Positions 1 through 8,469 of a stretch of 64,000 nucleotides of DNA are shown here, one piece after another (positions within the stretch are counted from its first letter, which is position 1; each line of letters starts with the position of its first letter). Location: positions 744,001 to 808,000 of the forward strand of contig JAGYIL010000001.1 of NCBI GenBank assembly GCA_018402545.1, given 5' to 3'. The notes beneath the pieces are model-generated. The model had not been told where the DNA came from and searched no databases. It saw nothing but the letters and a program-made list of their open reading frames with translations. The position numbers and the translations under genes were made by a program. This stretch comes from Saccharospirillum sp. (GTDB lineage Bacteria > Pseudomonadota > Gammaproteobacteria > Pseudomonadales > Natronospirillaceae).

Positions 1-46
1 GACTGAGGTACACTGTCATTAGAGCAACCGATCAACAGAGGGCAGC

Positions 47-427
47 ATGGCCTACGGATTCATTCGCGACCTTCACGTCACCTTTGTAGTGATCAGCGGT
101 CTCTTCTTTGTTGTAAGGGCCGTCGCTTCGGTACTGGGTGCTGCCTGGTTGCAGCAACGCTGGGCGCGAACCCTGCCGCACCTTATTGACACCCTGTTAC
201 TGACACTGGGCATCTGGATGCTGGTCCGGCTTGGCCTCTGGCCAACGGAACTGCCGTGGTTAACGGTGAAGCTGATCGCCCTGGTTTTGTACATCCTGCT
301 GGGCGCCTGGGCGATAAAGCGCGCCAGAACGCCGTGGGGCAGGGCATTATTCGCGGTGCTGGCGCTGCTGGTGTTTGGCTACATGGTGTTGGTCGCACTC
401 ACCAAGTCGGTTGTACCCTGGGCCTGA
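47..427 (+). CDS. SirB2-like integral membrane protein
   Basis: This 126-residue protein is almost entirely hydrophobic, with about four predicted membrane segments (roughly residues 10-30, 45-63, 70-88 and 97-118) separated by short basic loops. Size, topology and the opening residues (MAYGFIRDLHV, then a histidine-centred first helix) fit the SirB2/YchQ family of small inner-membrane proteins. Their biochemical role is not established; the name comes from an old Salmonella invasion-regulator screen. The ATG at 47 follows a purine-rich GAGGGC stretch that can serve as ribosome binding site. The next gene starts 67 bp downstream on the same strand, so co-transcription is possible. Family assignment is fairly good, function unknown. 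Confidence 0.7.
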   Translation: MAYGFIRDLHVTFVVISGLFFVVRAVASVLGAAWLQQRWARTLPHLIDTLLLTLGIWMLVRLGLWPTELPWLTVKLIALVLYILLGAWAIKRARTPWGRALFAVLALLVFGYMVLVALTKSVVPWA

Positions 428-494
428 TGTGCCGGCCGGGGCCGAATCGGGTAAACTTCAGGCATTCATTGTTGCTGTAGATTGTTGAAACCTC

Positions 495-1583
495 ATGGAT
501 GTCATTGTTATCGGTGCCGGTGTTGTTGGCCTGGCCATAGCCCGCCGCTTTGCGATTGCCGGCCAGTCGGTCATGGTGCTGGAGCAACACCCCACGCCAG
601 GCCAGGAAACCAGTTCGCGAAACTCCGAAGTGTTGCACGCGGGTATTTACTATCGCCCGGGGTCGCTTAAGGCCCGGCTATGTGTGCAGGGGCGTGAGCA
701 ACTGGTCGCCTATTGCCAGCAACGCCAGGTCCCGCATCGTCTGCTGGGCAAGCTGATTCTGGCGACTGACGAACCGGGTGAAGCAACGCTTGCCAAACTG
801 CAGACGACAGCGGCGGCCAACGGCGTGTCGCTGGAAGACCTGTCGCAGCCGCAGGTGGCGAAATTGGAACCTGAGGTTGCCTGTCGTCGGGGGCTCTGGT
901 CGCCGAACACCGGCATTATCGATTCCCACGCACTGATGCTGGCGTTTCAGGCTGATATTGAAGCTCATGGGGGCGATGTGGTTTGCCATCACCGGGTTGA
1001 GCGAGTGATGAAGCAGGGCGATCACTGGCACGTAGCGGTGGTCGACAGCGACGGTGAGCGTTCGCAAATAGAGGCAACCAGGGTCATCAATGCGGCGGGC
1101 CTGGGGGCTCTGGCTGTCGCGCGCTCGGTGGCGCCGGCGCTGCCGGACCTGCCAACCGCCGCCTACGCCAAAGGCTGTTACTTCGGCTACAGCGGACAAT
1201 TGCCCGTGTCGCACTTGCTGTACCCCACGCCTGAGCCAGGCGGGCTGGGCATTCATTTGACGCTCGACCTGAACGGCCAGCCCCGCTTCGGGCCCGACGT
1301 CACCTTTCTCGACAGCGACGAGCCGGACTATGAAGTCGACCCGGCCCGCGCGGCTGACTTTGCCCGCGCCGTTCAAACCTATTTGCCGGGTATTGATCCG
1401 GGCAAGCTGGTGCCGTCTTATGCGGGTGTGCGTCCCAAAGTTCGAATAGCTGGAACCCTGGCGGATGACTTTGTGCTGAGCACTTCGCCCGCACACCCGG
1501 GCCTGATGAACCTGTTCGGTATCGAATCACCCGGCCTGACGGCATCGATGGCACTGGCCGATGATGTTTTTGAAGGCATGTAA
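495..1583 (+). CDS. FAD-dependent oxidoreductase, L-2-hydroxyglutarate oxidase family
   Basis: A 362-residue DAO-type flavoprotein. The dinucleotide-binding GAGVVG motif lies at residues 7-12, followed by an acidic residue (E30) at the end of the second strand. The block SSRNSEVLHAGIYY (about residues 40-53) is the hallmark of the LhgO/L2HGDH family, which oxidises L-2-hydroxyglutarate to 2-oxoglutarate and passes electrons to the quinone pool in E. coli. A C-terminal flavin-contact motif is seen as GIESPGLTASMALAD. The protein is somewhat shorter than E. coli LhgO (about 420 residues) and has no csiD/gab neighbours, so its substrate could be another 2-hydroxyacid. Probably cytoplasmic or membrane associated. 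Confidence 0.75.
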   Translation: MDVIVIGAGVVGLAIARRFAIAGQSVMVLEQHPTPGQETSSRNSEVLHAGIYYRPGSLKARLCVQGREQLVAYCQQRQVPHRLLGKLILATDEPGEATLAKLQTTAAANGVSLEDLSQPQVAKLEPEVACRRGLWSPNTGIIDSHALMLAFQADIEAHGGDVVCHHRVERVMKQGDHWHVAVVDSDGERSQIEATRVINAAGLGALAVARSVAPALPDLPTAAYAKGCYFGYSGQLPVSHLLYPTPEPGGLGIHLTLDLNGQPRFGPDVTFLDSDEPDYEVDPARAADFARAVQTYLPGIDPGKLVPSYAGVRPKVRIAGTLADDFVLSTSPAHPGLMNLFGIESPGLTASMALADDVFEGM

Positions 1584-1620
1584 TAAAGAAAGCTTTCCGT
1601 TAGAGAGCCTCCCTTGATAA

Positions 1621-1804
1621 CTCAAGTTTTGGAGTTCGCTGGGAGATAGCGGCGGCTGCCGGGGATGCCCCTGTGGGGTAGTCCGCAGCAGGGATGCTGC
1701 GGCCTAGGCTCCATGGATGGATTCACGCCGACCCCACAGGGTCATCCCCGGTGGCCGATGCGGACCAATGCCACCCAGGCCATCCCCGAACTCCAAAACT
1801 TGAG
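1621..1804. repeat. Palindromic structured element, copy A (forward)
   Basis: First of six related intergenic elements. An outer inverted repeat of 18 bp (1621-1638 against 1787-1804, CTCAAGTTTTGGAGTTCG) encloses the core at about 1657-1756. The core has GC-rich arms (GCCGGGGATG... against ...CATCCCCGGTGGC) and two internal hairpins, CCGCAGCA/TGCTGCGG and one centred on TCCATGGATGGA, with CCTAGG between them. Folded, it is a cross or cloverleaf. It accounts for most of the 334-bp gap between the oxidoreductase and the TauE-like gene. Only this copy has the extra 18-bp outer arms. Confidence 0.85.
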
Positions 1805-1917
1805 TGGGTAGGGTAGTACTGAGCGCGTGCAACGCTCTGTATCGCTGGCGTTGCTGGCAATCTATCGTTCAGCCGTTAGTCTAGGAAACTGCTGTCCCTT
1901 ATTCGAGTATCGACTGA

Positions 1918-2688
1918 ATGACCTTTGAAACCCTGTTGTCGCTGTTGCCCTGGCTGGCGCTGATTTTTATGGCATCCGGCATGGTGAAGGGGATTTCAGG
2001 TTTCGGGATGCCCTTTATTGCCATACCGGCATCGACCATTCTGTTTAATGTGCCCATTACCCAGGCCATGGGCTGGGTGCTGGCTTCCGGGTTTGCCACC
2101 AACATTGTGCAGCTGGCACAGACGCGCAAACAGTGGCGGGTGTTGGGTCAAATATGGTTGTTGGTCGGTGTGCTGTTGACGACCATGGCGATGACAGTGT
2201 AGCTGCTGTCTGCGCTTAATACCCATGTGCTGTCGATGGTGCTCGGTGGGGTGATGATTATCTCCATCGCGGCGCAGTTGTCGAAACCCCTGAAGGTCTC
2301 GCCTGAGAGAAAGACGATGCTGTACGTAGTCAGCGGGTTTTTCAGCGGTCTGTTTGGCGGGCTGACGTCGTTTTTCGGGTTTCCTTCACTGCAGGTTTTA
2401 ATTGCCGCTGGTTTGCAGAAAACCGAGTTCATTTTCGCCGCGAGCTTTGTGTTGTTTACCGGCACCATTGTGCTGGCGGTTGGCCTGGGCAGCCAGGGGC
2501 TGGTTACCCGGTACGACGGCCTGATGTCGGTGTTGCTGTTCGTTCCCGCCGTGCTCGGCATGCTCATTGGCCAGCGCCTGCGAGACCGGATGTCGCCACA
2601 GGTGTTTGCCCGAGTGGTGTTGATGGTACTGCTGGCCACAGGGGCCAGCATGTTGATACGGGGGGTGGTGGGGTGGCTGTCGGCGTGA
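1918..2688 (+). pseudogene. TauE/SafE-family permease interrupted by in-frame TAG
   Basis: The reading frame starts at ATG 1918, runs 94 codons, meets TAG at 2200-2202 and continues in the same frame without further stops to 2688, giving 256 residues if the stop is ignored. That is the normal size of TauE/SafE (DUF81) sulfite/organosulfonate or anion exporters. The N-terminal half shows the family's GMVKGISGFGMPF motif and the second half repeats it as FFSGLFGGLTSFFGFPS, as expected for the duplicated transmembrane architecture. The stop falls in the loop or helix leading into the middle of the protein, so the first fragment alone should not be a transporter. Either a recent nonsense pseudogene, a sequencing error, or (less likely) readthrough. 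Confidence 0.8.
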
Positions 2689-2697
2689 CGCCGACTT

Positions 2698-3422
2698 TCA
2701 CGCCATACCGGTAACCTGGTTATCCAGCTCCTGAACGAGTGCCGGGTCCAGTTTTAACTGTCGCGCCAGCTCGCCGAGATAGGCTTTTTCCATGTAGTTC
2801 TGGTCATCGATCACCAGCAAACTTGCCAGGTACATTTCGGCGCCCATTTCCGGTGTTGTGCCGCCCGGGCCACGTCGGCGGGGTCGAGTGGCTTTTGCAA
2901 TTCCTGGTGGAGCCACCGGGTCATCTCGGCATCGTCACTCAGTTTCTCGAACTCACCATCGATCAGGGCGCGTTCTTTGTCGTCGATGTGGCCGTCGGCC
3001 TTGGCGGCCCCGATCACAGCGCGCAGAATGGCATTGCTGTGCTGTTCCGCCTGGGCATCGGGCAAACGATCGACGGTTTGCGGTTCGCCCTGGGGGGCGC
3101 TGGCCTGGTTTTGCTGATAATTGCTGTAGGCCTTGTAGGCTACCGCGCCCAGGGCTGCCAGGCCGCCATACATGGCCAGGTTACCCGCCACTTTACCGCC
3201 GGTTTTGCGCAGCTTCTTGTTTCCCAGTAATAGCCCAAGTGCGCCACCGGCGAGCAGGCCACCGCCAGCCCCGGAAAGCAGGCCGCCGGCGTTGCCCCCC
3301 AGCAGGCCGGACAACTGGGAAGCCTTGTTAGTCGCCACGCTTTTAGCCTGGCTGACAGAGGGGTTTTGCATCAGATTGCCACCGGATTGAAGCAACTGGT
3401 CGATCAAACCACGTGTATTCAT
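2698..3422 (-). pseudogene. DUF533 (TerB-like) protein with a -1 frameshift near the C terminus
   Basis: The uninterrupted frame gives 203 residues from ATG 3422, but its last 14 residues are out of register. The family C terminus (PEMGAEMYLASLLVIDDQ and onward to a stop at 2698) is in another frame. Adding one A in the AACAC stretch near 2858 would join ARAAQ to TPEMGAEMYLAS and produce about 241 residues, like E. coli YebE. The N-terminal half is very Gly/Ala/Leu rich with a hydrophobic segment around residues 45-70 and another near 83-100. The C-terminal part is a TerB-like helical domain with KADGHIDDKER, typical of DUF533. Membrane-associated, role unknown. A true frameshift or a homopolymer base-calling error are both possible. 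Confidence 0.8.
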
Positions 3423-3654
3423 TGTGCGTCCTCTGGGTTGCCGTTCTTTGGCACAGCACTCGCTGTGGTATTACTGGCTCATAATTTACCGATAAACCGA
3501 TAGCGGGTAATCGATCTGACGGAACTTTTACCTGACAGTCAGTGTGGCTCTATGCGCGGTTGGGGAGTCGTTTGCGGGTGCAGGTCTGCTATACTCGCCG
3601 CCAATCCGTGGCGCATAACCGCCCAGCCTTTCAGATCAATAGGGTAACCCTTCA

Positions 3655-4983
3655 GTGTTTGATGAATTAGACATCGTCCCACCGCTTTCCGCTGCGTTAA
3701 CCAAGCACGGCATACTCGAAGCCACCGACGTGCAGGAAGCGGTAATACCGCGCATTCTGGACGGCAAAGACCTGATGGTCAGCGCCCAGACCGGCAGCGG
3801 CAAGACCGTGGCCTTTGTGTTGCCTATGGTGTCGATGTTTAACCGCCGGTCTTCCCCCAATACCGGCATTCGAGCGCTTATACTGGCACCGACGCGTGAA
3901 CTGGCCCGTCAGATTCAGCAAGTATGTCGCCAGCTCGGCAGTGCCATCAATGTGACCAGCCTCAGCATCACCGGCGGCGCCTCGTTTCAGGAGCAGGCTG
4001 CGGAACTGCGCAAAACGCCCGACATTCTGATCGCCACGCCGGGCCGATTGAAGGAGCACCTGGAGCGGCGCAGCCTGGAACTGTCTGACATCGAGTTCCT
4101 GGTTTTTGATGAAGCCGACCGTATGCTCGACATGGGCTTCCGGGATGATGTTATTGCCATAACCGAACATTGCTCGCCGACTCGCCAGACGCTGCTGTTT
4201 TCAGCCACGCTGGAGCATGGCGGTGTGCTGGCTATGGCCAAAAAGCTGCTGCACCAGCCGGAAACGATATCGCTGCATGCCTCGCGCTCGGTGCCCGATA
4301 ACATTCGCCAGCAATACATGCTGGCGCATGACGACCGCTTCAAGGAAAAACTGATCTTTGCCCTGCTCGATGAAAACCCCAACCAGCAGGTCATTATTTT
4401 CACCAACACCATCGTCAAAGCTGAACGGTTGCATTCGCTGTTGCTCAGTGGCACCCGCCGTTGCGGCATTCTGCACGGCAACCTCACCCAGGAAGAGCGC
4501 AACGCCGTGGTCAGCGGCATGCGCAGCGGCAAATACAAGGTGCTGGTCACCACCGACGTCGCCGCCCGCGGGCTCGATCTGCCCAGTGTTGAACTGGTGG
4601 TGAACTTCGATCTGGCGCGCAAGGGCGATGAATACCTGCACCGCGTTGGCCGCACCGGGCGTGCCGGCCAGCCGGGCAGAGCCGTCAGCCTGATCGGCCC
4701 GAACGAATGGGACCTGATGGCCCGAATCCACAAATACCTCGGCGCCGGGTTCGGCAAGACTACCATGCCGGGCCTCACCAGCACCTACCAGGGGCCAGCC
4801 AAGGTACGGGCCTCGGGCAAGGCCTATGGCAAGAAGAAACCGAAAAAGGCGAAGGGTAAAGATAAGGCCAAGGCCAAAAAGCCCGCCAAGTCTGGCCCGC
4901 GCCCAAGTCGGCCGAGTGGCCGGACCGAAGACCGTGATGGCGGTTACAAGCCCATGAAACGCAAAAAGCCCGCGGCTGAGTAA
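3655..4983 (+). CDS. DEAD-box ATP-dependent RNA helicase
   Basis: A 442-residue DEAD-box helicase. The Q-motif region is near the N terminus, Walker A is SAQTGSGKT (residues 43-51), motif Ia PTRELA, motif Ib TPGR, motif II VFDEAD (D152-D155), motif III SAT (183-185), and the helicase C domain ends with HRVGRTGRAG. The last 60 residues are a highly basic, low-complexity Lys/Ala/Pro/Arg tail, an RNA-binding feature also seen in RhlE and SrmB-type enzymes. Such helicases remodel RNA during ribosome assembly or mRNA decay. The GTG at 3655 is the first in-frame start and precedes the N-terminal motif. The gene ends inside the terminator hairpin at 4963-4997. Which paralogue this is cannot be decided here. 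Confidence 0.93.
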   Translation: MFDELDIVPPLSAALTKHGILEATDVQEAVIPRILDGKDLMVSAQTGSGKTVAFVLPMVSMFNRRSSPNTGIRALILAPTRELARQIQQVCRQLGSAINVTSLSITGGASFQEQAAELRKTPDILIATPGRLKEHLERRSLELSDIEFLVFDEADRMLDMGFRDDVIAITEHCSPTRQTLLFSATLEHGGVLAMAKKLLHQPETISLHASRSVPDNIRQQYMLAHDDRFKEKLIFALLDENPNQQVIIFTNTIVKAERLHSLLLSGTRRCGILHGNLTQEERNAVVSGMRSGKYKVLVTTDVAARGLDLPSVELVVNFDLARKGDEYLHRVGRTGRAGQPGRAVSLIGPNEWDLMARIHKYLGAGFGKTTMPGLTSTYQGPAKVRASGKAYGKKKPKKAKGKDKAKAKKPAKSGPRPSRPSGRTEDRDGGYKPMKRKKPAAE

Positions 4984-4997
4984 GACGCGGGCTTTTT
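4963..4997. terminator. Bidirectional intrinsic terminator
   Basis: A perfect 12-bp inverted repeat, AAAAAGCCCGCG (4963-4974) against CGCGGGCTTTTT (4986-4997), spans the stop codon of the helicase gene. It ends in T5 on the plus strand and, read in reverse, T5 on the minus strand, so it can terminate both the helicase and the convergent DUF1127 gene. A second short GC hairpin (GGCCCCGCC/GGCGGGGCT) follows at about 5001-5021. Confidence 0.88.
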
Positions 4998-5040
4998 GAA
5001 GGCCCCGCCGTTGGCGGGGCTGATAAAGACTGGGTGTTGC

Positions 5041-5253
5041 TTAACGCCAGATCGGCTTGATGATCTCACGTACGACCTGATCACGGGTCAGCCCAAGGTC
5101 ACGCAGGCGGTAATCCGGCAGGCTGGCCAGATCCTGACGCGTCTTGTAGCGCATGATGGTGCGCTTGAACTGCGCCAGCAAACGCTGTGCAAAGGGAGCG
5201 GGTGAGCTGATTTCACAGCAGGCCAAAGGGGTGTTGAGCGTATATTGAGTCAT
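5041..5253 (-). CDS. DUF1127 domain small protein
   Basis: The ATG at 5253 is preceded on the minus strand by a strong AGGAGG seven bases upstream, giving 70 residues; an upstream ATG at 5292 lacks such a site. The C-terminal half (YKTRQDLASLPDYRLRDLGL, then TRDQV) is the DUF1127 signature, a short Arg-rich helical module. In alphaproteobacteria these proteins bind RNA and affect phosphate and carbon metabolism; in gammaproteobacteria their role is poorly known. The gene is divergent from a GcvA-like LysR regulator 125 bp away, an arrangement suggesting that the regulator controls it. Confidence 0.82.
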   Translation of the reverse strand: MTQYTLNTPLACCEISSPAPFAQRLLAQFKRTIMRYKTRQDLASLPDYRLRDLGLTRDQVVREIIKPIWR

Positions 5254-5377
5254 GATTCGCCTCCTGTTCAGGCAGTGGGATGATGAGTGCATTGTCGGGC
5301 AGTTTCAGATAAGCCACAATTGATATAAATTGCATTTCAAGTAAGCTGAAGTTAACTGAAATGCCTGGTGCGTCACC

Positions 5378-6307
5378 ATGTCCGACTCCCAACTTGCCCG
5401 TCTGCCACCGTTAAACACCCTGCGATGCTTTGCTCTGGCCGCAGAACACCTCAGTTTCAAGCTTGCTGCGGAAGATCTGTTCGTCACCCAGGCCGCTGTG
5501 AGCCACCAAATTCGAACCTTGGAAGAACACCTGGGCGTTAAACTGTTCGAACGCCTGAACCGGGAAGTCCGGCTGACGCCCGAAGGCCACGCTTTTTTGC
5601 CCTATGTGCAGGAAGCCTTTGCCAGCCTGAATACCGGTGTCTCCCGGTTGCGCGCCGACCCGAATCCGGACCGGTTGAAAGTCTCGGTCATTCCCTCTTT
5701 TGCTTCTGCCTGGCTGGCGCCCCGCCTGGGCAGCTTTCGCCAGCGACAACCCGAATACCGGGTAGTGCTGAACCCGACCCACCATGTCGATACCTTCGAC
5801 GGCGAAACCGATGTTGCCTTGCGCTTTGGCAGCGGCCGTTACCCGGGCCTGGTGTCTGAATGGCTGATGCACGACACCCTTATGGCTGTTTGTGTGCCGG
5901 ACATGGTGCCGCCTGAAGGCGCCACACTGGATTGGCTGCGCACGGTCGACCTGGTGGAGGATCTGGATTACGAACCGGAACCCTGGGGCCGCTGGGTGCG
6001 GCAACAGGGGTATCTCTGGGAGGGGTTTAACGTAGCCATGACCATCGAAGATTCGCGCATGCTGATCGACATCACCCTGGCGGGCGGCTTCGTCGGCCTG
6101 GCCCGCAAGTCGCTGGTGCAAAGCCACCTCATCAGCGGCCGGCTGATCAAGGTCTTCCCTTTCGAGCTCCCCATGGCATTTTCCTATTACCTGGTCGCTC
6201 CGGAACGCTACCTGAAGCGCCCCAAAGTCGCCGCCTTCCGCAAATGGCTGATCCACGAAATGCAAACCACCTTCCTACCAGAAATGTGGGACTTCCATGG
6301 GACTTGA
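5378..6307 (+). CDS. LysR-family transcriptional regulator, GcvA-like
   Basis: A 309-residue LysR protein. The winged helix-turn-helix spans residues 8-66 (LPPLNTLRCFALAAEHLSFK, then AAVSHQIRTLEE), and the wording LPPLNTLRCF with SFKLAAEDLFVTQAAVSHQI is characteristic of the GcvA subgroup. The C-terminal periplasmic-binding-protein-like effector domain occupies about residues 90-300. The gene is transcribed away from the DUF1127 gene, and the shared 124-bp intergenic region (5254-5377) is the expected operator. It is unlikely to be the true glycine-cleavage regulator because no gcv genes are nearby; many genomes carry several GcvA paralogues. Confidence 0.9.
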   Translation: MSDSQLARLPPLNTLRCFALAAEHLSFKLAAEDLFVTQAAVSHQIRTLEEHLGVKLFERLNREVRLTPEGHAFLPYVQEAFASLNTGVSRLRADPNPDRLKVSVIPSFASAWLAPRLGSFRQRQPEYRVVLNPTHHVDTFDGETDVALRFGSGRYPGLVSEWLMHDTLMAVCVPDMVPPEGATLDWLRTVDLVEDLDYEPEPWGRWVRQQGYLWEGFNVAMTIEDSRMLIDITLAGGFVGLARKSLVQSHLISGRLIKVFPFELPMAFSYYLVAPERYLKRPKVAAFRKWLIHEMQTTFLPEMWDFHGT

Positions 6308-6330
6308 GGGGGTTGGTAGCCAGGAGTTCG

Positions 6331-6441
6331 TGCTAGGTGCCGGGTAGGCCTCTCCGGGGTCGGCGTAAACCCGTCCGTGGGGCCTAGGCTTCGGCATCCA
6401 TGCCTCAGACTTCCCCGGAGAGGCCTACCCGGCACCTAGCA
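6331..6441. repeat. Palindromic structured element, copy B (reverse)
   Basis: Second element of the family, in the opposite orientation to copies A, C and E. Arms TGCTAGGTGCCGGGTAGGCC and GGCCTACCCGGCACCTAGCA are a perfect 20-bp inverted repeat and extend inward through TCTCCGGGG/CCCCGGAGA. The centre keeps GTCGGCGTAAACCCGTCC, CCTAGG and GGCATCCATGCC. It sits 24 bp after the LysR gene stop, between convergent genes, so it may also act as a transcription stop for both. Confidence 0.85.
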
Positions 6442-6597
6442 CTTGGTTTGGTTGCCAAGTTTATATTCTGCAAAAAAGCTAAAACACGAAATGTAGACAA
6501 TCGTCTTACTGGAATATTGGTATTCATGGGAAAATAGCAGTGAATGGCAATCGGTAGAAAAGGAATCATGAGTGTGGCGCTGAAGACCAGGGACGGC

Positions 6598-6693
6598 GGT
6601 CGGGTATACCTATCCGGGGTAGTCCGCAGCATGGATGCTGCGGTCTAGGCCCCATGGATGGGTTTACGCCGACCCCGGATAGGTATACCCGAC
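6598..6693. repeat. Palindromic structured element, copy C (forward)
   Basis: Third element: arms TCGGGTATACCTATCCGGGG and CCCCGGATAGGTATACCCGA form a perfect 20-bp inverted repeat, enclosing the CCGCAGCA/TGCTGCGG hairpin, a CTAGG core and CCCATGGATGGG. With copy B it forms an inverted pair about 160 bp apart in the gap between the convergent LysR and peptidase genes (6308-6739). The AT-rich stretch between the two copies holds nothing else I recognise. Confidence 0.87.
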
Positions 6694-6739
6694 TGCCAGG
6701 CCCGGCCCACCTGGCAACCAACCAAAAACAACGGGCCTG

Positions 6740-7798
6740 TCAGGCCACGCAGTGGCCGATCCCCTGAAGCAACCGCAGAAACGACTGAACCGCAGCCACT
6801 TGCGCGGTTTCCTGCATGGTGTGGTAGCCAGTGGTTGGGATTTGCAGGGTGGTGCCGTGAACCAGGCCGTTGGAGGCGGCGGTGATGCGGCCGAGTTCGG
6901 TGCTGCCGAGTGACTGGGGTTTCTGGCCGCTGGCTTCCAGCTCTGCATTGCGCTGGGCGATGTAGTCGTCTTTGAAGCTGTAGCGGATACCCTCGCTGTT
7001 GCACAGGGCTTCCAGGCTTTCGGTGGTGTCGCGGTTGAACTCGGCGTTGGCATCGCGGTGGCGCAGCACCACGTCCTGAATGTCGGCGCTGGCTCTGTCC
7101 GGGTAGGGGCTGGTGTCGACCACGACTAACTGGTTGGTTGAACCGCCGAAGCGGCGGAACCACTCCAGCAGGTAACGCCAGCTGCGCCCGGCCTCTTCCT
7201 GTGCGGTAAAGAACGCCGTGCCCTGATAGCCGAGTGCGAACAGATGCACCAGGCAGGCGGCGGTGAGCACGTTGTCCAGCTGGCCGCTGAGCAGGCCTTC
7301 CTGATGCAACAGCCGGTCCTGAAAGGCCACGGGTGTACCGGCAACCAGATGGTCGAGCCCCTCGACGTTGAAGATCAGGTTGTTGCGGTGCTCGCAGATG
7401 TAGCTGTCGACGATGGTACCGGCGCCCCGGTAGGCGCCGGACCAGGGTTCATAGGCCATTAGTGGCGTTTTGGGGAAGCGGTCGACGATCTTGCGCATCA
7501 GCTCTTCGGAAACCGAATTGCCCAGCAAATCTGACCGGCTGCCGGCCACGAACGCCGCATACTGAAATTCATTCGGGCCGGTGCAGACCAGGCCATGTCG
7601 GTCGATGTGGGCCGAGAAGTAGGTGGTGTCGGGCTGGTTGCCCTGGGCTACCAACAGGCCCTCGTACCAGGTGACGTTGGCACCGCGCTCTTCCAGTTCC
7701 CGCTGCAGAACCCGGAAGAAGGAATGCTCGGCCCCGACCACGCTGGGTTCGCGGATCAGTACCTTCAGCAGGTCGATAAAGTCGTCAAATTGCGCCAT
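6740..7798 (-). CDS. M42-like metallopeptidase (aminopeptidase family)
   Basis: A 352-residue protein with the layout of dinuclear metallopeptidases of clan MH, closest to family M42. Visible candidate metal ligands are H and D in FSAHIDRHG (about residues 96-104), the bridging D in SGQLDN, the catalytic/ligand EE pair in FTAQEEAG, D in VVVDTSPYPD, and H in TTGYHTMQET near the C terminus. This family removes N-terminal residues from peptides or deblocks them. It ends in the repeat-rich gap and is convergent with the LysR gene; the 49-bp spacing from the upstream DUF2058 gene makes an operon with it likely. Substrate not predictable. Confidence 0.75.
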   Translation of the reverse strand: MAQFDDFIDLLKVLIREPSVVGAEHSFFRVLQRELEERGANVTWYEGLLVAQGNQPDTTYFSAHIDRHGLVCTGPNEFQYAAFVAGSRSDLLGNSVSEELMRKIVDRFPKTPLMAYEPWSGAYRGAGTIVDSYICEHRNNLIFNVEGLDHLVAGTPVAFQDRLLHQEGLLSGQLDNVLTAACLVHLFALGYQGTAFFTAQEEAGRSWRYLLEWFRRFGGSTNQLVVVDTSPYPDRASADIQDVVLRHRDANAEFNRDTTESLEALCNSEGIRYSFKDDYIAQRNAELEASGQKPQSLGSTELGRITAASNGLVHGTTLQIPTTGYHTMQETAQVAAVQSFLRLLQGIGHCVA

Positions 7799-7847
7799 GG
7801 GGGTCGGGTTCCTGGTAGCTTAGTGCACTGTTACAGTGCTCTAGTTA

Positions 7848-8393
7848 TCACCACATCAAATCGTCGGGGACCACAAAGTCGGCATAGGGGTCGTCTTCAT
7901 CCGGCTGATTTGCATCGGGCTCGGCCAAAAATATCACGGCTTCGGCAAAACGTTGCGCGATTTTTTCAGCAACGGCTTTGGCGACGACCACATAACGCTC
8001 ATCGACCGAGCAAATGGCCACCCGGCCTTTCGCCAACTGGTCCTGAATTTCCTGGCTGACATAGAGCTGTTTGATCTTGTTGATGCGCGCATCGGTAAAG
8101 CTGAAACGCACATCGCCGTCGACGCGCAGCGCGTTTTGCGCCAGCATCTGAGCCGCCTGGGCTTTCATGGCTTTTGCCTGTTCGGCCTCCTGCCGCTGAC
8201 GGTTCAGCTCGCGGTCGCGTTCGGCTTTTTCATCGCGCTCGCGTTGTAGCCGCGCCTGTTTTTCCAGGTCGGCATCGGTTGGGCCCTTGTGCTGGTGTTT
8301 GCTTTGTTTGCGCTTGTCCCGCTCGGCTTTCTTAGCCGCATTCTTGTCGACCAGGCCCGCTTTCATCAATTGGTCTGCCAGGGATTTTGCCAT
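7848..8393 (-). CDS. DUF2058 family protein (YaiL-like)
   Basis: 181 residues with the recognisable DUF2058 pattern. The N-terminal block MAKSLADQLMKAGLVDKNAA is followed by a strongly charged Lys/Arg/Glu coiled coil (about residues 20-85, with QRERDEKAERDRELNRQRQE) and a compact C-terminal domain containing YVSQEIQDQLAKGRVAI. E. coli YaiL belongs here and is annotated as a nucleoprotein or polynucleotide-associated protein; it has been linked to phage susceptibility and RNA association, with no defined mechanism. It is cytoplasmic, with no signal peptide. The ATG is unambiguous because the conserved block begins there. Confidence 0.85.
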   Translation of the reverse strand: MAKSLADQLMKAGLVDKNAAKKAERDKRKQSKHQHKGPTDADLEKQARLQRERDEKAERDRELNRQRQEAEQAKAMKAQAAQMLAQNALRVDGDVRFSFTDARINKIKQLYVSQEIQDQLAKGRVAICSVDERYVVVAKAVAEKIAQRFAEAVIFLAEPDANQPDEDDPYADFVVPDDLMW

Positions 8394-8469
8394 GCTGAGT
8401 GCCTGCTTGAGTGGCTGTTACTGTGGCGCCATTCTAGCAGGCACAGAAAGGGCTTGGTATGGTACCCGG

